From: Empedobacter brevis NBRC 14943 = ATCC 43319
GTDB taxonomy: Bacteria > Bacteroidota > Bacteroidia > Flavobacteriales > Weeksellaceae
Direction of reading: 5' to 3'
Assembly: GCF_000382425.1 (NCBI RefSeq)
Contig: NZ_KB908301.1
Span: 53,857-117,856 of the forward strand
DNA: 64,000 bases
A program made the translations under genes and the position numbers. Positions 44,206 to 52,452 of this stretch are shown here, piece after piece (within the stretch, counting starts at the first letter, position 1; each line of letters opens with the position of its first letter). Below the pieces are notes generated by a model that did not search any database, was not told the origin of the DNA, and worked only from the letters and a program-made list of their open reading frames with translations.

Positions 44206-45159
44206 TTAATTTGTAAAATTATTGATGCAATGTACAACCTGTTTAGCATAGAAATCTTTGTATTTAAATTCTTCTCCGCTAAAACAAACTTTATTTTCTG
44301 TTGGTAAAACCGAAATTCCTTCCAGTTGTCCCAATTGTGTCGTGAAGCCCAAAGGTAAACTTATTTTTTTAACTTGAGAAGTGAAGAATAACTGATTGTT
44401 ATCTTCCGGTAAATCGAACCAGCTGATAAAAGCTAACGCTTCTTTTGTATACCCCAATAAATAAATTCCTTTTGTCGGACTATTCTTATCCGTATCTATA
44501 AAAGCAGCTGTTACAGCATAATTAGTTTTGAAAGTTTCTACTTTTTTAGCAGCGTGCTTTTTAGCAGTGTCAATTGGAATAATATAATGTGTTGTCGCCA
44601 AATTGGACCATTCTTTTGTAAAAATATGCAATTGGTTATCGCAAACAAAAAATGCTTCTGCATCCCAATTTGTCGTCATATTCTTGAATTGAAAAGTTTC
44701 TTGCTCAGGATAATAAAATTCTATTTTTTCAGCTTTTAGTTGTTGATAAGATTTTGAATAATCGATGTTCGTTTTCTCGATGAAATAGATAGCCAAGTCT
44801 TTTCGTTTACCTAAATTATTTCCGAAATCAGCAAAATAAATTCGATGATCGTCTGAAGAAATTTCTTCCCAATCTATATTTGGAGCATTTGAAATGAAAA
44901 TGGTATTGATAATTTCTCCTGTTTTTGCATTGAAACGATAGATTTCCGGTTTGGAATCAGAATCGTTTAAGCCCCAAAAAGAAGCCATACTTTGATCTTC
45001 TTTTTCATATTCTAAAGTCGAAATTTCGTTTAAAACAGGAGGTAAGTAAATACTTTCCATTTTATACTCATCAATAGAAATTGTATCGATGTTTTGTACC
45101 TGTTGAGCGAAAGTGAATTTAGTCAGAATCAAAAATAAAAATATGGCTAAATATTTCAT
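44206..45159 (-). CDS. Secreted protein of unknown function
   Basis: This 317-aa protein has a signal peptide ending in FTFAQ at about residue 19. The mature region shows repeated beta strands and phrases such as YRFNAKTGEIINTI, IYFADFGNNLGKRKDLAIYFIEK and GIYLLGYTKEALAFI, resembling a beta propeller. I cannot name the family. It lacks a clear type IX sorting domain. It is 11 bases after rlmN and 11 bases before the polyprenyl synthase gene in the same operon, which gives no obvious functional hint. Confidence 0.7.
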   Translation of the reverse strand: MKYLAIFLFLILTKFTFAQQVQNIDTISIDEYKMESIYLPPVLNEISTLEYEKEDQSMASFWGLNDSDSKPEIYRFNAKTGEIINTIFISNAPNIDWEEISSDDHRIYFADFGNNLGKRKDLAIYFIEKTNIDYSKSYQQLKAEKIEFYYPEQETFQFKNMTTNWDAEAFFVCDNQLHIFTKEWSNLATTHYIIPIDTAKKHAAKKVETFKTNYAVTAAFIDTDKNSPTKGIYLLGYTKEALAFISWFDLPEDNNQLFFTSQVKKISLPLGFTTQLGQLEGISVLPTENKVCFSGEEFKYKDFYAKQVVHCINNFTN

Positions 45160-45170
45160 TTGATTATTGT

Positions 45171-46220
45171 TTAATCATTTCCTGTCTTATTGGCTAATTG
45201 TCCACAAGCAGCATCAATATCTTTTCCACGGCTGCGGCGTACATTCACGACAATATTATTCGACTCCAATGCTTTGATATAGTGATCAATTGCTTGCTCT
45301 GATGCTTGTTTGTAGATTCCGTCATCAATTGAATTATATTCGATGATATTCACTTTAGAAGGAATTTTTTTACAGAATTTGATCAACGCATCAATGTCTT
45401 CTTTCTTATCATTAACACCACCCCAAACAATGTATTCGAATGTAATTCGTAACCCTGTTTTTTGGTACCAATACTGAAGACTATCCATTAAATCTGTTAA
45501 AGGGAATTTAACCGAAAAAGGCATAATTACATTACGAACTTCTTCACGAGCGGAATGTAAAGATACCGCAAGATTAACGCGTAAATCTTCGTCAGCCAGT
45601 TTTTCGATCATCTTAGGAATACCTGAAGTGGAAACTGTAATCCGTCTTGGAGCCATCCCTAATCCTTCTGGTAATGTAATTTTTTTGATGGCAGAAATCA
45701 CTTCATTATAATTCAACAAAGGTTCTCCCATTCCCATGAATACGATGTTGCTTAAAGGGCGATTAAAATAACGTTTACTTTCGTCATCAATAATTACCAC
45801 TTGATCTACTATTTCGGCAGCCGTAAGGTTACGCATACGTTTTAATTGCGCTGTTGCACAAAAAGTACAATCCAAGCTACACCCAACTTGCGAAGAAACG
45901 CAGGCTGTTGTGCGAGAATCAGTTGGAATTAAAACAGATTCCACAACGTTACCATCATGAAGCTTAACAGCATTCTTGATGGTTCCGTCATTAGATTTTT
46001 GTAGAAGGTCTACTTCAACAGGTTGAATTTGGAAAGATTCTCCTAATTGTTCACGAAGAGCTTTAGAAATATTTGTCATGTCATCAAATTGATGCGCATT
46101 CTTTTTCCATAACCATTCGTACACTTGTTTTGCGCGGAATGATTTTTCTCCAATCTCTTTGAAATAATCTTCAATCTCAGCCTGTGAAAGCTTTCGTATG
46201 TCTTTTTTTGTTGTATTCAA
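45171..46220 (-). CDS. rlmN: 23S rRNA (adenine(2503)-C2)-methyltransferase
   Basis: This 349-aa radical SAM enzyme methylates C2 of A2503 in 23S rRNA and A37 in some tRNAs. The iron-sulfur motif CSLDCTFCATAQ (CX3CX2C) lies at about 114-125 and the MGMGEPLLNYNEV segment follows. The C-terminal catalytic cysteine is in RGKDIDAACGQL. The N-terminal DEF-type helical domain includes FRAKQVYEWLW. It is 7 bases after queA in a tRNA/rRNA-modification operon. Confidence 0.97.
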   Translation of the reverse strand: MNTTKKDIRKLSQAEIEDYFKEIGEKSFRAKQVYEWLWKKNAHQFDDMTNISKALREQLGESFQIQPVEVDLLQKSNDGTIKNAVKLHDGNVVESVLIPTDSRTTACVSSQVGCSLDCTFCATAQLKRMRNLTAAEIVDQVVIIDDESKRYFNRPLSNIVFMGMGEPLLNYNEVISAIKKITLPEGLGMAPRRITVSTSGIPKMIEKLADEDLRVNLAVSLHSAREEVRNVIMPFSVKFPLTDLMDSLQYWYQKTGLRITFEYIVWGGVNDKKEDIDALIKFCKKIPSKVNIIEYNSIDDGIYKQASEQAIDHYIKALESNNIVVNVRRSRGKDIDAACGQLANKTGND

Positions 46221-46227
46221 ACTTTTC

Positions 46228-47283
46228 TTATAGAATTAGCATTGCATCTCCGTAAGAGTAGAATTTGTATCCTTCTTTTACAGCTTCGTTGTACGCTTTC
46301 ATTGTTAAATCATGTCCGGCAAACGCAGAAATCATCATAATTAATGTCGATTTTGGCGTGTGGAAGTTTGTAATCATACAATTTGCGATAGAGAAATCGT
46401 AAGGTGGGTGAATAAATTTATTCGTCCAGCCGTCAAATGCATTTAAATGTCCATCAGCAGAAACTGAAGACTCGATAGAACGCATAGAAGTTGTCCCAAT
46501 TGCACAGACTTTTTTCTTTTCGTCAATTGCTCTGTTTACTAAATCTGCTGTAGCTTGAGGAATAATTACTTGTTCAGACTCCATTTTGTGTTTAGATAAA
46601 TCTTCTACTTCAACAGCCTGAAAAGTTCCTAAACCAATATGTAAAGTTAATTCTGCAAAATCAACACCTTTTATCTCTAAACGTTTCAGTAAATGTTTCG
46701 AAAAGTGTAAACCAGCTGTAGGCGCAGCAACAGCCCCTTCGTGTTTTGCATAAATTGTCTGGTAGCGCTCAGCATCTTCTGGCTCTACGTCACGTAAAAT
46801 ATATTTTGGAAGCGGAGTTTCTCCTAATTCTTTCAATTTTGCACGAAACTCTTCGTAAGATCCATCGAATAAGAAACGTAAAGTACGTCCACGAGAAGTC
46901 GTGTTATCTACAACTTCTGCTACTAATGTATCATCATTGTCAAAAAATAATTTATTTCCGATACGAATTTTACGAGCTGGATCAACCAAAACATCCCATA
47001 AACGAGTTTCAGCATCTAATTCTCTTAATAAGAAAACTTCGATCTGAGCACCGGTCTTTTCTTTATTTCCCATTAAACGAGCTGGAAAGACTTTCGTATT
47101 GTTACGAATCATCACATCTCCTTCATCAAAATAATCGATAAGATCCTTAAATTGTCTATGTTCAATTTCTCCGGTGTCACGATGAACAACCATTAAGCGT
47201 GCTTCGTCTCTGTTTTCTGAAGGACGATCTGCTAAAAGTTCTTCTGGTAAAGTAAAGTCGAAATCGGAGGTTTTCATTTTCAT
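46228..47283 (-). CDS. queA: S-adenosylmethionine:tRNA ribosyltransferase-isomerase
   Basis: This 351-aa enzyme transfers the ribose of SAM to preQ1 in tRNA to form epoxyqueuosine. [25 protein letters not shown] is the family start. [18 protein letters not shown] and [26 protein letters not shown] are the central signature, and [18 protein letters not shown] is the conserved C-terminal motif. An alternative start is the next ATG, at 47277. It is the first gene of the operon and has a good promoter just upstream. Confidence 0.97.
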   Translation of the reverse strand: MKMKTSDFDFTLPEELLADRPSENRDEARLMVVHRDTGEIEHRQFKDLIDYFDEGDVMIRNNTKVFPARLMGNKEKTGAQIEVFLLRELDAETRLWDVLVDPARKIRIGNKLFFDNDDTLVAEVVDNTTSRGRTLRFLFDGSYEEFRAKLKELGETPLPKYILRDVEPEDAERYQTIYAKHEGAVAAPTAGLHFSKHLLKRLEIKGVDFAELTLHIGLGTFQAVEVEDLSKHKMESEQVIIPQATADLVNRAIDEKKKVCAIGTTSMRSIESSVSADGHLNAFDGWTNKFIHPPYDFSIANCMITNFHTPKSTLIMMISAFAGHDLTMKAYNEAVKEGYKFYSYGDAMLIL

Positions 47284-47300
47284 AATTGTACAATTTTTTG

Positions 47301-47332
47301 CAAATATACGATGTCAGAACCCCCTTTGTCAA
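47301..47332 (-). promoter_or_regulatory. Promoter of the queA operon
   Basis: On the minus strand TTG at 47332-47330 and TATATTTG at 47308-47301 are separated by 21 bases. The -7 box lies 17 bases before the queA ATG, so the leader is very short. Confidence 0.65.
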
Positions 47333-47406
47333 GTGAATTGAACTATTTTATGAAATTGATAACTTTTAAATGGTTAATTTTGATTTAATTCGAATAAAAT
47401 TTAAGG

Positions 47407-47781
47407 ATGAATAATTTTGAAAAAGTAAAAAATTATATAAGTACACATAATTTAATAGGGTTAAAAGCTGGATTATCCAGGGAAAGTTTTTTAGATATCT
47501 GGATGGTTATTGTGGACAATAGAATATTTGCTCGGTCTTGGGGATTTGCGGAGAAAAGCTGGTATAACACTTTTTTAGTTGAGAATGAAGGAGAATTAAG
47601 ATGCGGAGATTTGATAGTGAAGATTAAGGCTCAAATTCCAAATGACCTGAATCAGATTTCAGCTGAAATAAATAAAGCCTATTTAGATAAATATAATTAT
47701 GGAGATAATTCGGTATATGCGAAAGGCATTACTGAACAAGAACATGTAGACAAAACGATGGAATTTATAGTTGCCGAATGA
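47407..47781 (+). CDS. DUF2255 family protein
   Basis: This 124-aa protein reads GLKAGLSRESFLDIWMVIVDNRIFARSWGFAEKSWYNTFL, close to the pattern of DUF2255, a small beta-barrel protein often of nitroreductase/FMN-binding-like fold. No catalytic residues can be assigned. Its stop overlaps the start of the TlpA-like gene as ATGA, so the two are cotranslated. A redox context through the TlpA protein is an inference. Confidence 0.8.
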   Translation: MNNFEKVKNYISTHNLIGLKAGLSRESFLDIWMVIVDNRIFARSWGFAEKSWYNTFLVENEGELRCGDLIVKIKAQIPNDLNQISAEINKAYLDKYNYGDNSVYAKGITEQEHVDKTMEFIVAE

Positions 47782-48362
47782 AAAAAGAGTTAATTATATT
47801 GTCAATGATTTTTACACTTTTTAGTTGTAATAAATCCGAACAAAAAATTGAAGAATCTACTGAAATAGAAAAGAGTGATTCTTTTGTAAAAAAAGATTCT
47901 CTAACAACAGTTACATCGAAAGAATTGGTGAAAGCGCCGGATTTTTCGTTAGCTGATATTAATGGAAAACGATTTAACTTAGCTGATTTTAAAGGAAAAT
48001 ATGTTTACATCGATATTTGGGCGACTTGGTGTGGTCCTTGCAAAGTTCAAATTCCTTTTATGAAAGAATTAGAAAAACAATTTCATGATGCCCCAATTCA
48101 TTTTGTAAGTATTTCTTTGGATAAAGAGGAGGATAAACCTATCTGGAAGAAAATGATAAGAGAGAACCAGATGTCTGGTGTACAATTATTTGCCGGGAAG
48201 GAAAATAATTTCGGGTATGATTATCAAATTCAATACATCCCGACTTTTCTGATTTTGGATAAGGAAGGTAACATTATGATTGATCGTGCACCCGCGCCAA
48301 TGGATTATCAAACCGGGGAAATTAATCAGCAACTGGTCGATATTTTAAAGATGATGAAATAA
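47778..48362 (+). CDS. TlpA-family thiol-disulfide oxidoreductase lipoprotein
   Basis: This 194-aa protein has a lipobox LFSC at about residues 13-16, a linker rich in Glu/Lys/Ser, and a thioredoxin fold. The active site is YIDIWATWCGPCKVQIPFM (CGPC, about residues 84-87) and the cis-Pro region is QYIPTFLILDKEG. It is probably in the periplasm, tethered to a membrane, and reduces or oxidises protein disulfides or cytochrome c precursors. A terminator follows directly. Confidence 0.94.
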   Translation: MKKELIILSMIFTLFSCNKSEQKIEESTEIEKSDSFVKKDSLTTVTSKELVKAPDFSLADINGKRFNLADFKGKYVYIDIWATWCGPCKVQIPFMKELEKQFHDAPIHFVSISLDKEEDKPIWKKMIRENQMSGVQLFAGKENNFGYDYQIQYIPTFLILDKEGNIMIDRAPAPMDYQTGEINQQLVDILKMMK

Positions 48363-48389
48363 AAAAAGCTTCCAAATGGAAGCTTTTTT
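48361..48389. terminator. Bidirectional terminator
   Basis: AAGCTTCCA and TGGAAGCTT form a 9-bp stem around AA, flanked by A and T runs, between convergent genes. Confidence 0.88.
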
Positions 48390-48406
48390 CAATAATATTA
48401 AAAATT

Positions 48407-49489
48407 TTATGCTCTGACTTTTGTCTTTAAGTTGATTCGTTGCCCTACTTTTGGTTGATCACCAGGTTCCATGCGATTGAGTTTGTACAAATTGTTTACT
48501 TTTACACCAAATCGTTGAGAAATGGTGTACATATCATCTCCTTCCTGTACTTTATAAGAATAATCAGACCCCTTGGTTTTCTTTTTTCCAAAAAATACAA
48601 TTTGTCCATCTTTTAATTTAGACCCCATTTGAATTTCATTGAAATTTGCAATTTCAGAAGGAACTTTATTATAAGTTTTCGAAATTGTGGCAATAGTTTC
48701 GCCAGCTTGTGCAACGATATAAGGAATATTATTTTTGTGTTTTTTGATACGCATTGATGGATTTTGCGGGCGAGTTTCATAAACAATTGTTTTGCTATTT
48801 ACTGCTTGCTCATTTTTTTCCACCTTATCACTTTGGGGTTGATAAGAAGCTAAAATAACTTCTTCTTTGTTTATTTTTTGTTCATTTTTCGATTTCTTTT
48901 TCGAAAAATTATTCGCCATTAACATGTCATCTTGATTGTTGTATAATGTATACAATTTAGCATAAACCTCTTCGGTTGAAATTTTATCAAATTGGTCTAA
49001 ATTATATTTTTCGATTCGCGAAATGAGTTTGTAGGCATATTTAGGATCTGTTGCATATCCAGATTTTTTTAATCCATGTGCCCATGCGTTATAATCAGTC
49101 GGATCTAAGACAAATAAGGCTTTGTAATAAGGTCTTAATGCTAAAAATTTTGAGTGATCTCTGTAACTTTCTTCAACAGACGTATATTTTCTAAAACATT
49201 CGCCCTTTGCATCATCATCATGATAAATTCTTGGTTTGTCCAAAGACCATTCTTCAGGGCCTTTACATTTTATACCAAAATGATTATTTGCTTGATCAGC
49301 TAATTTACTCTGTCCTCCTCCGGTTTCTAATAAACCTTGTGCCAAAGTAATACTTGCAGGAACTTTGTAAAGTTGCATTTCTTCAACAGCTAAAGCAGCA
49401 TGTTTTCGAATGTAAGTAATGTCTCTGCTTTCTTGTGCCTGGGTTGAAATTGACAACACAAAACTAAAAACGTATAACAATTTTTTCAT
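48407..49489 (-). CDS. Glucosaminidase with two LysM domains
   Basis: This 360-aa secreted peptidoglycan hydrolase has a signal peptide (cleavage near STQAQ). A glucosaminidase domain occupies about 25-170, with ITLAQGLLETGGGQSKLADQ carrying the catalytic Glu and the segment GYATDPKYAYKLISRIEKY at its end. Two LysM repeats form the C-terminus, at about 255-300 (YIVAQAGETIATISKTYNK) and 310-356 (YKVQEGDDMYTISQRFGVK). It is the last of three genes; its start overlaps the ACC-deaminase-like stop by 4 bases. Confidence 0.94.
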   Translation of the reverse strand: MKKLLYVFSFVLSISTQAQESRDITYIRKHAALAVEEMQLYKVPASITLAQGLLETGGGQSKLADQANNHFGIKCKGPEEWSLDKPRIYHDDDAKGECFRKYTSVEESYRDHSKFLALRPYYKALFVLDPTDYNAWAHGLKKSGYATDPKYAYKLISRIEKYNLDQFDKISTEEVYAKLYTLYNNQDDMLMANNFSKKKSKNEQKINKEEVILASYQPQSDKVEKNEQAVNSKTIVYETRPQNPSMRIKKHKNNIPYIVAQAGETIATISKTYNKVPSEIANFNEIQMGSKLKDGQIVFFGKKKTKGSDYSYKVQEGDDMYTISQRFGVKVNNLYKLNRMEPGDQPKVGQRINLKTKVRA

Positions 49490-50403
49490 TCTATAATATT
49501 TTTGTTCTTCTTCTTTAAATGTTTGTTCATTCCCTCAATTCCTTGCAATCCGCCTGTATGAACTAAAAGAATTTTAGAATTATCACTAAAATAATGATTT
49601 TTAATTAATTGAAAAATTCCAAAAACCATTTTCCCGGTGTAAATAGGATCCAATTGAATTTGGTTAATTCGTTTGAAATCATTTACAAAAGTAATTAATT
49701 CATCCGAAACTTTTCCATAACCGCCAAAATGATACTCATTAAAAATAGTAAAGTTTGTTTTTTCTGTCAGTTTTTCAACTTCGTTTTGGATAAAATCTCC
49801 CTTCAAACTAGGGAAACCTAAAATTCTCTGATGAGGTTGAGCACTTTCAATCAAACCGGCAATCGTTCCTCCTGTTCCAATAGCCGAAACAATAAAATCA
49901 TAGTTGAAACAGTCGTCGTACAAAATTTCTTTACATCCTTTTATTGCAAAATCATTTGTACCTCCTTCCGGTATAACGTAAGTATCTGGATATTTAGTGT
50001 TTAAATCGGTTAAAAAATTGAGATCATCTTTTTTACGATAAGTTTCTCGCGAAATAAAATGAAGTTCCATTCCGCATTGTTGAGCGAAACGTAAAGTTGG
50101 GTTTTCATCTATTTTATGAATCAATTCTTCACCGCGGATAATTCCGATTGTTTTGAAATGATATATTTTTCCGGCAGCAGCAGTCGCCGCAATATGATTG
50201 GAAAAAGCGCCTCCAAAAGTCAAAAGTTTTTTGAACCCGAGTTTTTGCGCTTCTAAGAAATTATATTTTAGTTTTCTGAATTTATTTCCTGAAATTTCCG
50301 GGTGAATCAAATCTTCTCTTAAAATGGAGAGTTGAATATTTTGAGAAGTTAACTGTTTAATTTCAATATGTTGTATTTGAGCTTTATAATCGTTCCAAAT
50401 CAT
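49486..50403 (-). CDS. PLP-dependent ACC deaminase/D-cysteine desulfhydrase family protein
   Basis: This 305-aa fold-type II PLP enzyme has the PLP-lysine loop in HPEISGNKFRKLKYNF (about residues 35-50), KLLTFGGAFSNHIAATAAAG for the phosphate/carboxylate contact, and SAIGTGGTIAGL near 170. The two family activities, 1-aminocyclopropane-1-carboxylate deaminase and D-cysteine desulfhydrase, cannot be separated with confidence. It is the middle gene of an operon: it starts at the base after the HETIH-protein stop and overlaps the glucosaminidase gene by 4. Confidence 0.92.
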   Translation of the reverse strand: MIWNDYKAQIQHIEIKQLTSQNIQLSILREDLIHPEISGNKFRKLKYNFLEAQKLGFKKLLTFGGAFSNHIAATAAAGKIYHFKTIGIIRGEELIHKIDENPTLRFAQQCGMELHFISRETYRKKDDLNFLTDLNTKYPDTYVIPEGGTNDFAIKGCKEILYDDCFNYDFIVSAIGTGGTIAGLIESAQPHQRILGFPSLKGDFIQNEVEKLTEKTNFTIFNEYHFGGYGKVSDELITFVNDFKRINQIQLDPIYTGKMVFGIFQLIKNHYFSDNSKILLVHTGGLQGIEGMNKHLKKKNKNIIE

Positions 50404-50730
50404 TTAGATGTAGTTTAAAAAACTATAGAATTTCCGTTCTTTCAGATAATGTAGATTGTGTTCGTTTGCATAAGCTTCACGTTCAAAACTAATGTTGCGA
50501 TAAGCTTTGTGCTGATCACGGTACTGAATCAATCGAATTCCATATTCTATCAAATACCAAGGATAAAAGAAGGCGACAAAAAGTTCAAGTTGTTGTATAA
50601 GATGAATGGTTTCATGATTGATTAAAACCTCATTGTTTTTCAATTTTTTGTCTTTCAAAAAAATGAAAGGAAAAATGGTAATTCCAATAAAATTTTTACG
50701 AAATAGATGGCTTAAAACAACAATAAACAT
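50404..50730 (-). CDS. Small protein with HEXXH-like motif
   Basis: This 108-aa protein has a hydrophobic start, then INHETIHLIQQLELFVAFFYPWYLIEYG, containing HETIH and a downstream Glu, a zincin-like arrangement close to a membrane stretch. Later EREAYANEHNLHYL adds another possible Glu ligand. Homologous short proteins are common in flavobacteria as uncharacterised proteins. Whether it is a working protease is unproven; it lacks a long domain around the motif. It is the first gene of the operon with the PLP enzyme and the glucosaminidase. Confidence 0.7.
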   Translation of the reverse strand: MFIVVLSHLFRKNFIGITIFPFIFLKDKKLKNNEVLINHETIHLIQQLELFVAFFYPWYLIEYGIRLIQYRDQHKAYRNISFEREAYANEHNLHYLKERKFYSFLNYI

Positions 50731-50887
50731 TAATTTAGATAATTCTATTTTGTTACAAAATTAATCATTAATATCAAGAAGTTGATTTAAAAAGCATTAA
50801 AAATCATAATTTTATATAAACGAATGTTTATCATGGATTAATAAATGACTATGTAACAATAAAAGTTGTAATTTCACCACATTAGAA

Positions 50888-51049
50888 ATGAAAAAGTTTG
50901 AGGAAGGAGATTATTATTTATCTCCGGAAGGATTCCGGATTTTTACGGCTCAATACCTAAAAAAAAGAGGATATTGCTGTAAAAGCGGTTGTAAACATTG
51001 TCCATATGGATACGATAAAAAAACAGATAAAATAAAGAATAAGAAATAA
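50888..51049 (+). CDS. DUF5522 family small Cys-rich protein
   Basis: This 53-aa protein reads MKKFEEGDYYLSPEGFRIF, then YLKKRGYCCKSGCKHCPYGY and a lysine tail. The CC..C..C cysteines (residues 30, 31, 35 and 38) and the HCPYG ending are the DUF5522 signature and suggest a metal site. The ATG is at 50888 and the stop at 51047-51049. DUF2911 starts 4 bases later, so the two are likely cotranscribed. The function is unknown. Confidence 0.85.
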   Translation: MKKFEEGDYYLSPEGFRIFTAQYLKKRGYCCKSGCKHCPYGYDKKTDKIKNKK

Positions 51050-51053
51050 TTTT

Positions 51054-51788
51054 ATGAAAATAACATCAACAATTTTAGCTTTATTAATAGGAAGCTGTGC
51101 TTTTGCTCAGATGAAATTTCCTGCAGTAAGTTCGCATGCAGAAATAGAACAAAAAGTTGGATTAACAGAATTTGAAGTTGAATACAATCGTCCAAATGTT
51201 AACGACCGAAAAATTTTTGGAAAATTAGTTCCCTATGGAGAAGTTTGGCGTACAGGTGCCAATGAGAATACAATTATTAAGTTCAATCAGCCCATAAAAG
51301 TGAATGGACAGGATTTGGCGGCTGGTGAATATGCATTGTATAGTATTCCAAACAAAGAAGGTTGGGATGTGATTTTCTACAAAGACACAAAGAATTGGGG
51401 AAATCCCAAAGAATGGAAAGAATCGAATATCGCATTGAAAGTGAAAGCTAAATCAATGAAATTAACAGGAAACAAAACAGAAACGTTTGAAATCCGTTTT
51501 ACAAATGTGACGCAAAAATCAGCAAATTTAGTATTGGCGTGGGAGGATGTAAATGTTGCTTTAGCTATCGAAACGAATACAATCAATACAGTGATTAAAA
51601 TGATTGAAGAACACTTGAATGATACTTCCTCTGCAAGAGATTTTTATAATTCAGCTAATTTCTATTATTCAAATAAATTGGATAGAAACCAAGCATTGAA
51701 ATGGGTGAATATTGCATTAGAAAAAGATCCAAATGCCCCGGATTATTATAAAGAATTGAAAAGTAACATCGAAAAAAGTAAATACTAA
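51054..51788 (+). CDS. DUF2911 domain secreted protein
   Basis: This 244-aa protein has a signal peptide ending in CAFAQ. The DUF2911 domain reads VEYNRPNVNDRKIFGKLVPYGEVWRTGANENTIIKF and LAAGEYALYSIPNKEGWDVIFYKD. A C-terminal helical part (IEEHLNDTSSARDFYNSANFYY...LEKDPNAPDYYKEL) resembles a single TPR-like repeat. The family is frequent in Bacteroidota and of unknown function. It follows the DUF5522 gene by 4 bases and ends at a strong terminator. Confidence 0.92.
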   Translation: MKITSTILALLIGSCAFAQMKFPAVSSHAEIEQKVGLTEFEVEYNRPNVNDRKIFGKLVPYGEVWRTGANENTIIKFNQPIKVNGQDLAAGEYALYSIPNKEGWDVIFYKDTKNWGNPKEWKESNIALKVKAKSMKLTGNKTETFEIRFTNVTQKSANLVLAWEDVNVALAIETNTINTVIKMIEEHLNDTSSARDFYNSANFYYSNKLDRNQALKWVNIALEKDPNAPDYYKELKSNIEKSKY

Positions 51789-51790
51789 AT

Positions 51791-51831
51791 AAAAGAATCC
51801 CTTTCTTATCTGATAAGAAAGGGATTCTTTT
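51791..51831. terminator. Bidirectional terminator
   Basis: AAAGAATCCCTTTCTTATC and GATAAGAAAGGGATTCTTT form a perfect 19-bp stem, between convergent genes. Confidence 0.92.
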
Positions 51832-52264
51832 ATTGGGCAATATTTTTCTTTAAGATGATTTGAAGATAAGAGAACATTAATGCAGTGGACCAACCAACCA
51901 TCATAATGCCATTTATAGCTTCTAAGCCAGCCAATATTTTCCATTCACTATCAATCACAACATCTCCATAACCAACAGTTGTAAAAGTAATTAATGAAAA
52001 GTAAATAGCTTCTTCGAAACTGTATAAATTATCAATGTTTGGATTGAAATAAAAAGTAGCCGCCCAAATAGTACATTGCGCACCATGTAATAAGGTAAGC
52101 AAAGAAACAGATAATGCCATTTGCCACAAGACTTGGCTAATGGTTAACCGGTGTTTTTTGAGATTGAATTTATGCAGATACCGTAGAGAGAATACAGTAA
52201 CCGTTGACTGTAAGATCACATTCACACAAATTATCAATACTCCAAAACATATAATTAGAAACAT
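51830..52264 (-). CDS. Two-TM potassium channel family protein
   Basis: This 144-aa protein has the selectivity filter in FSLITFTTVGYGDVVID (TVGYGD at about residues 97-102), flanked by a pore helix and a following membrane helix LEAINGIMMVGWSTALMFSYL. Additional N-terminal helices (about 2-22 and 45-75) are present. This matches the short Ion_trans_2 potassium channels without a regulatory RCK domain. It is probably a homotetramer in the inner membrane. It is monocistronic. Confidence 0.92.
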   Translation of the reverse strand: MFLIICFGVLIICVNVILQSTVTVFSLRYLHKFNLKKHRLTISQVLWQMALSVSLLTLLHGAQCTIWAATFYFNPNIDNLYSFEEAIYFSLITFTTVGYGDVVIDSEWKILAGLEAINGIMMVGWSTALMFSYLQIILKKNIAQ

Positions 52265-52399
52265 ATTAATATTATCTTTTATTGATTACGATTAAATGGA
52301 AATAAATTGAGCTTTTTAAGATTGTTTTTTACCTGAAAATTTAGTAAATTTAGGAACAAAGCGTAAAATGAATATGCTAAATGTTTGCAAAATTCCAGA

Positions 52400-52425
52400 T
52401 TGATGCAGCTTTATTACTAATTTTG
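52400..52425 (+). promoter_or_regulatory. Possible promoter of the GHL10 gene
   Basis: TAATTTTG at 52418-52425 matches the -7 consensus. A TTG at 52400-52402 is 15 bases upstream, a shorter spacer than usual. Confidence 0.4.
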
Positions 52426-52452
52426 TAACGCTAAAAATACATATTTCAACTG

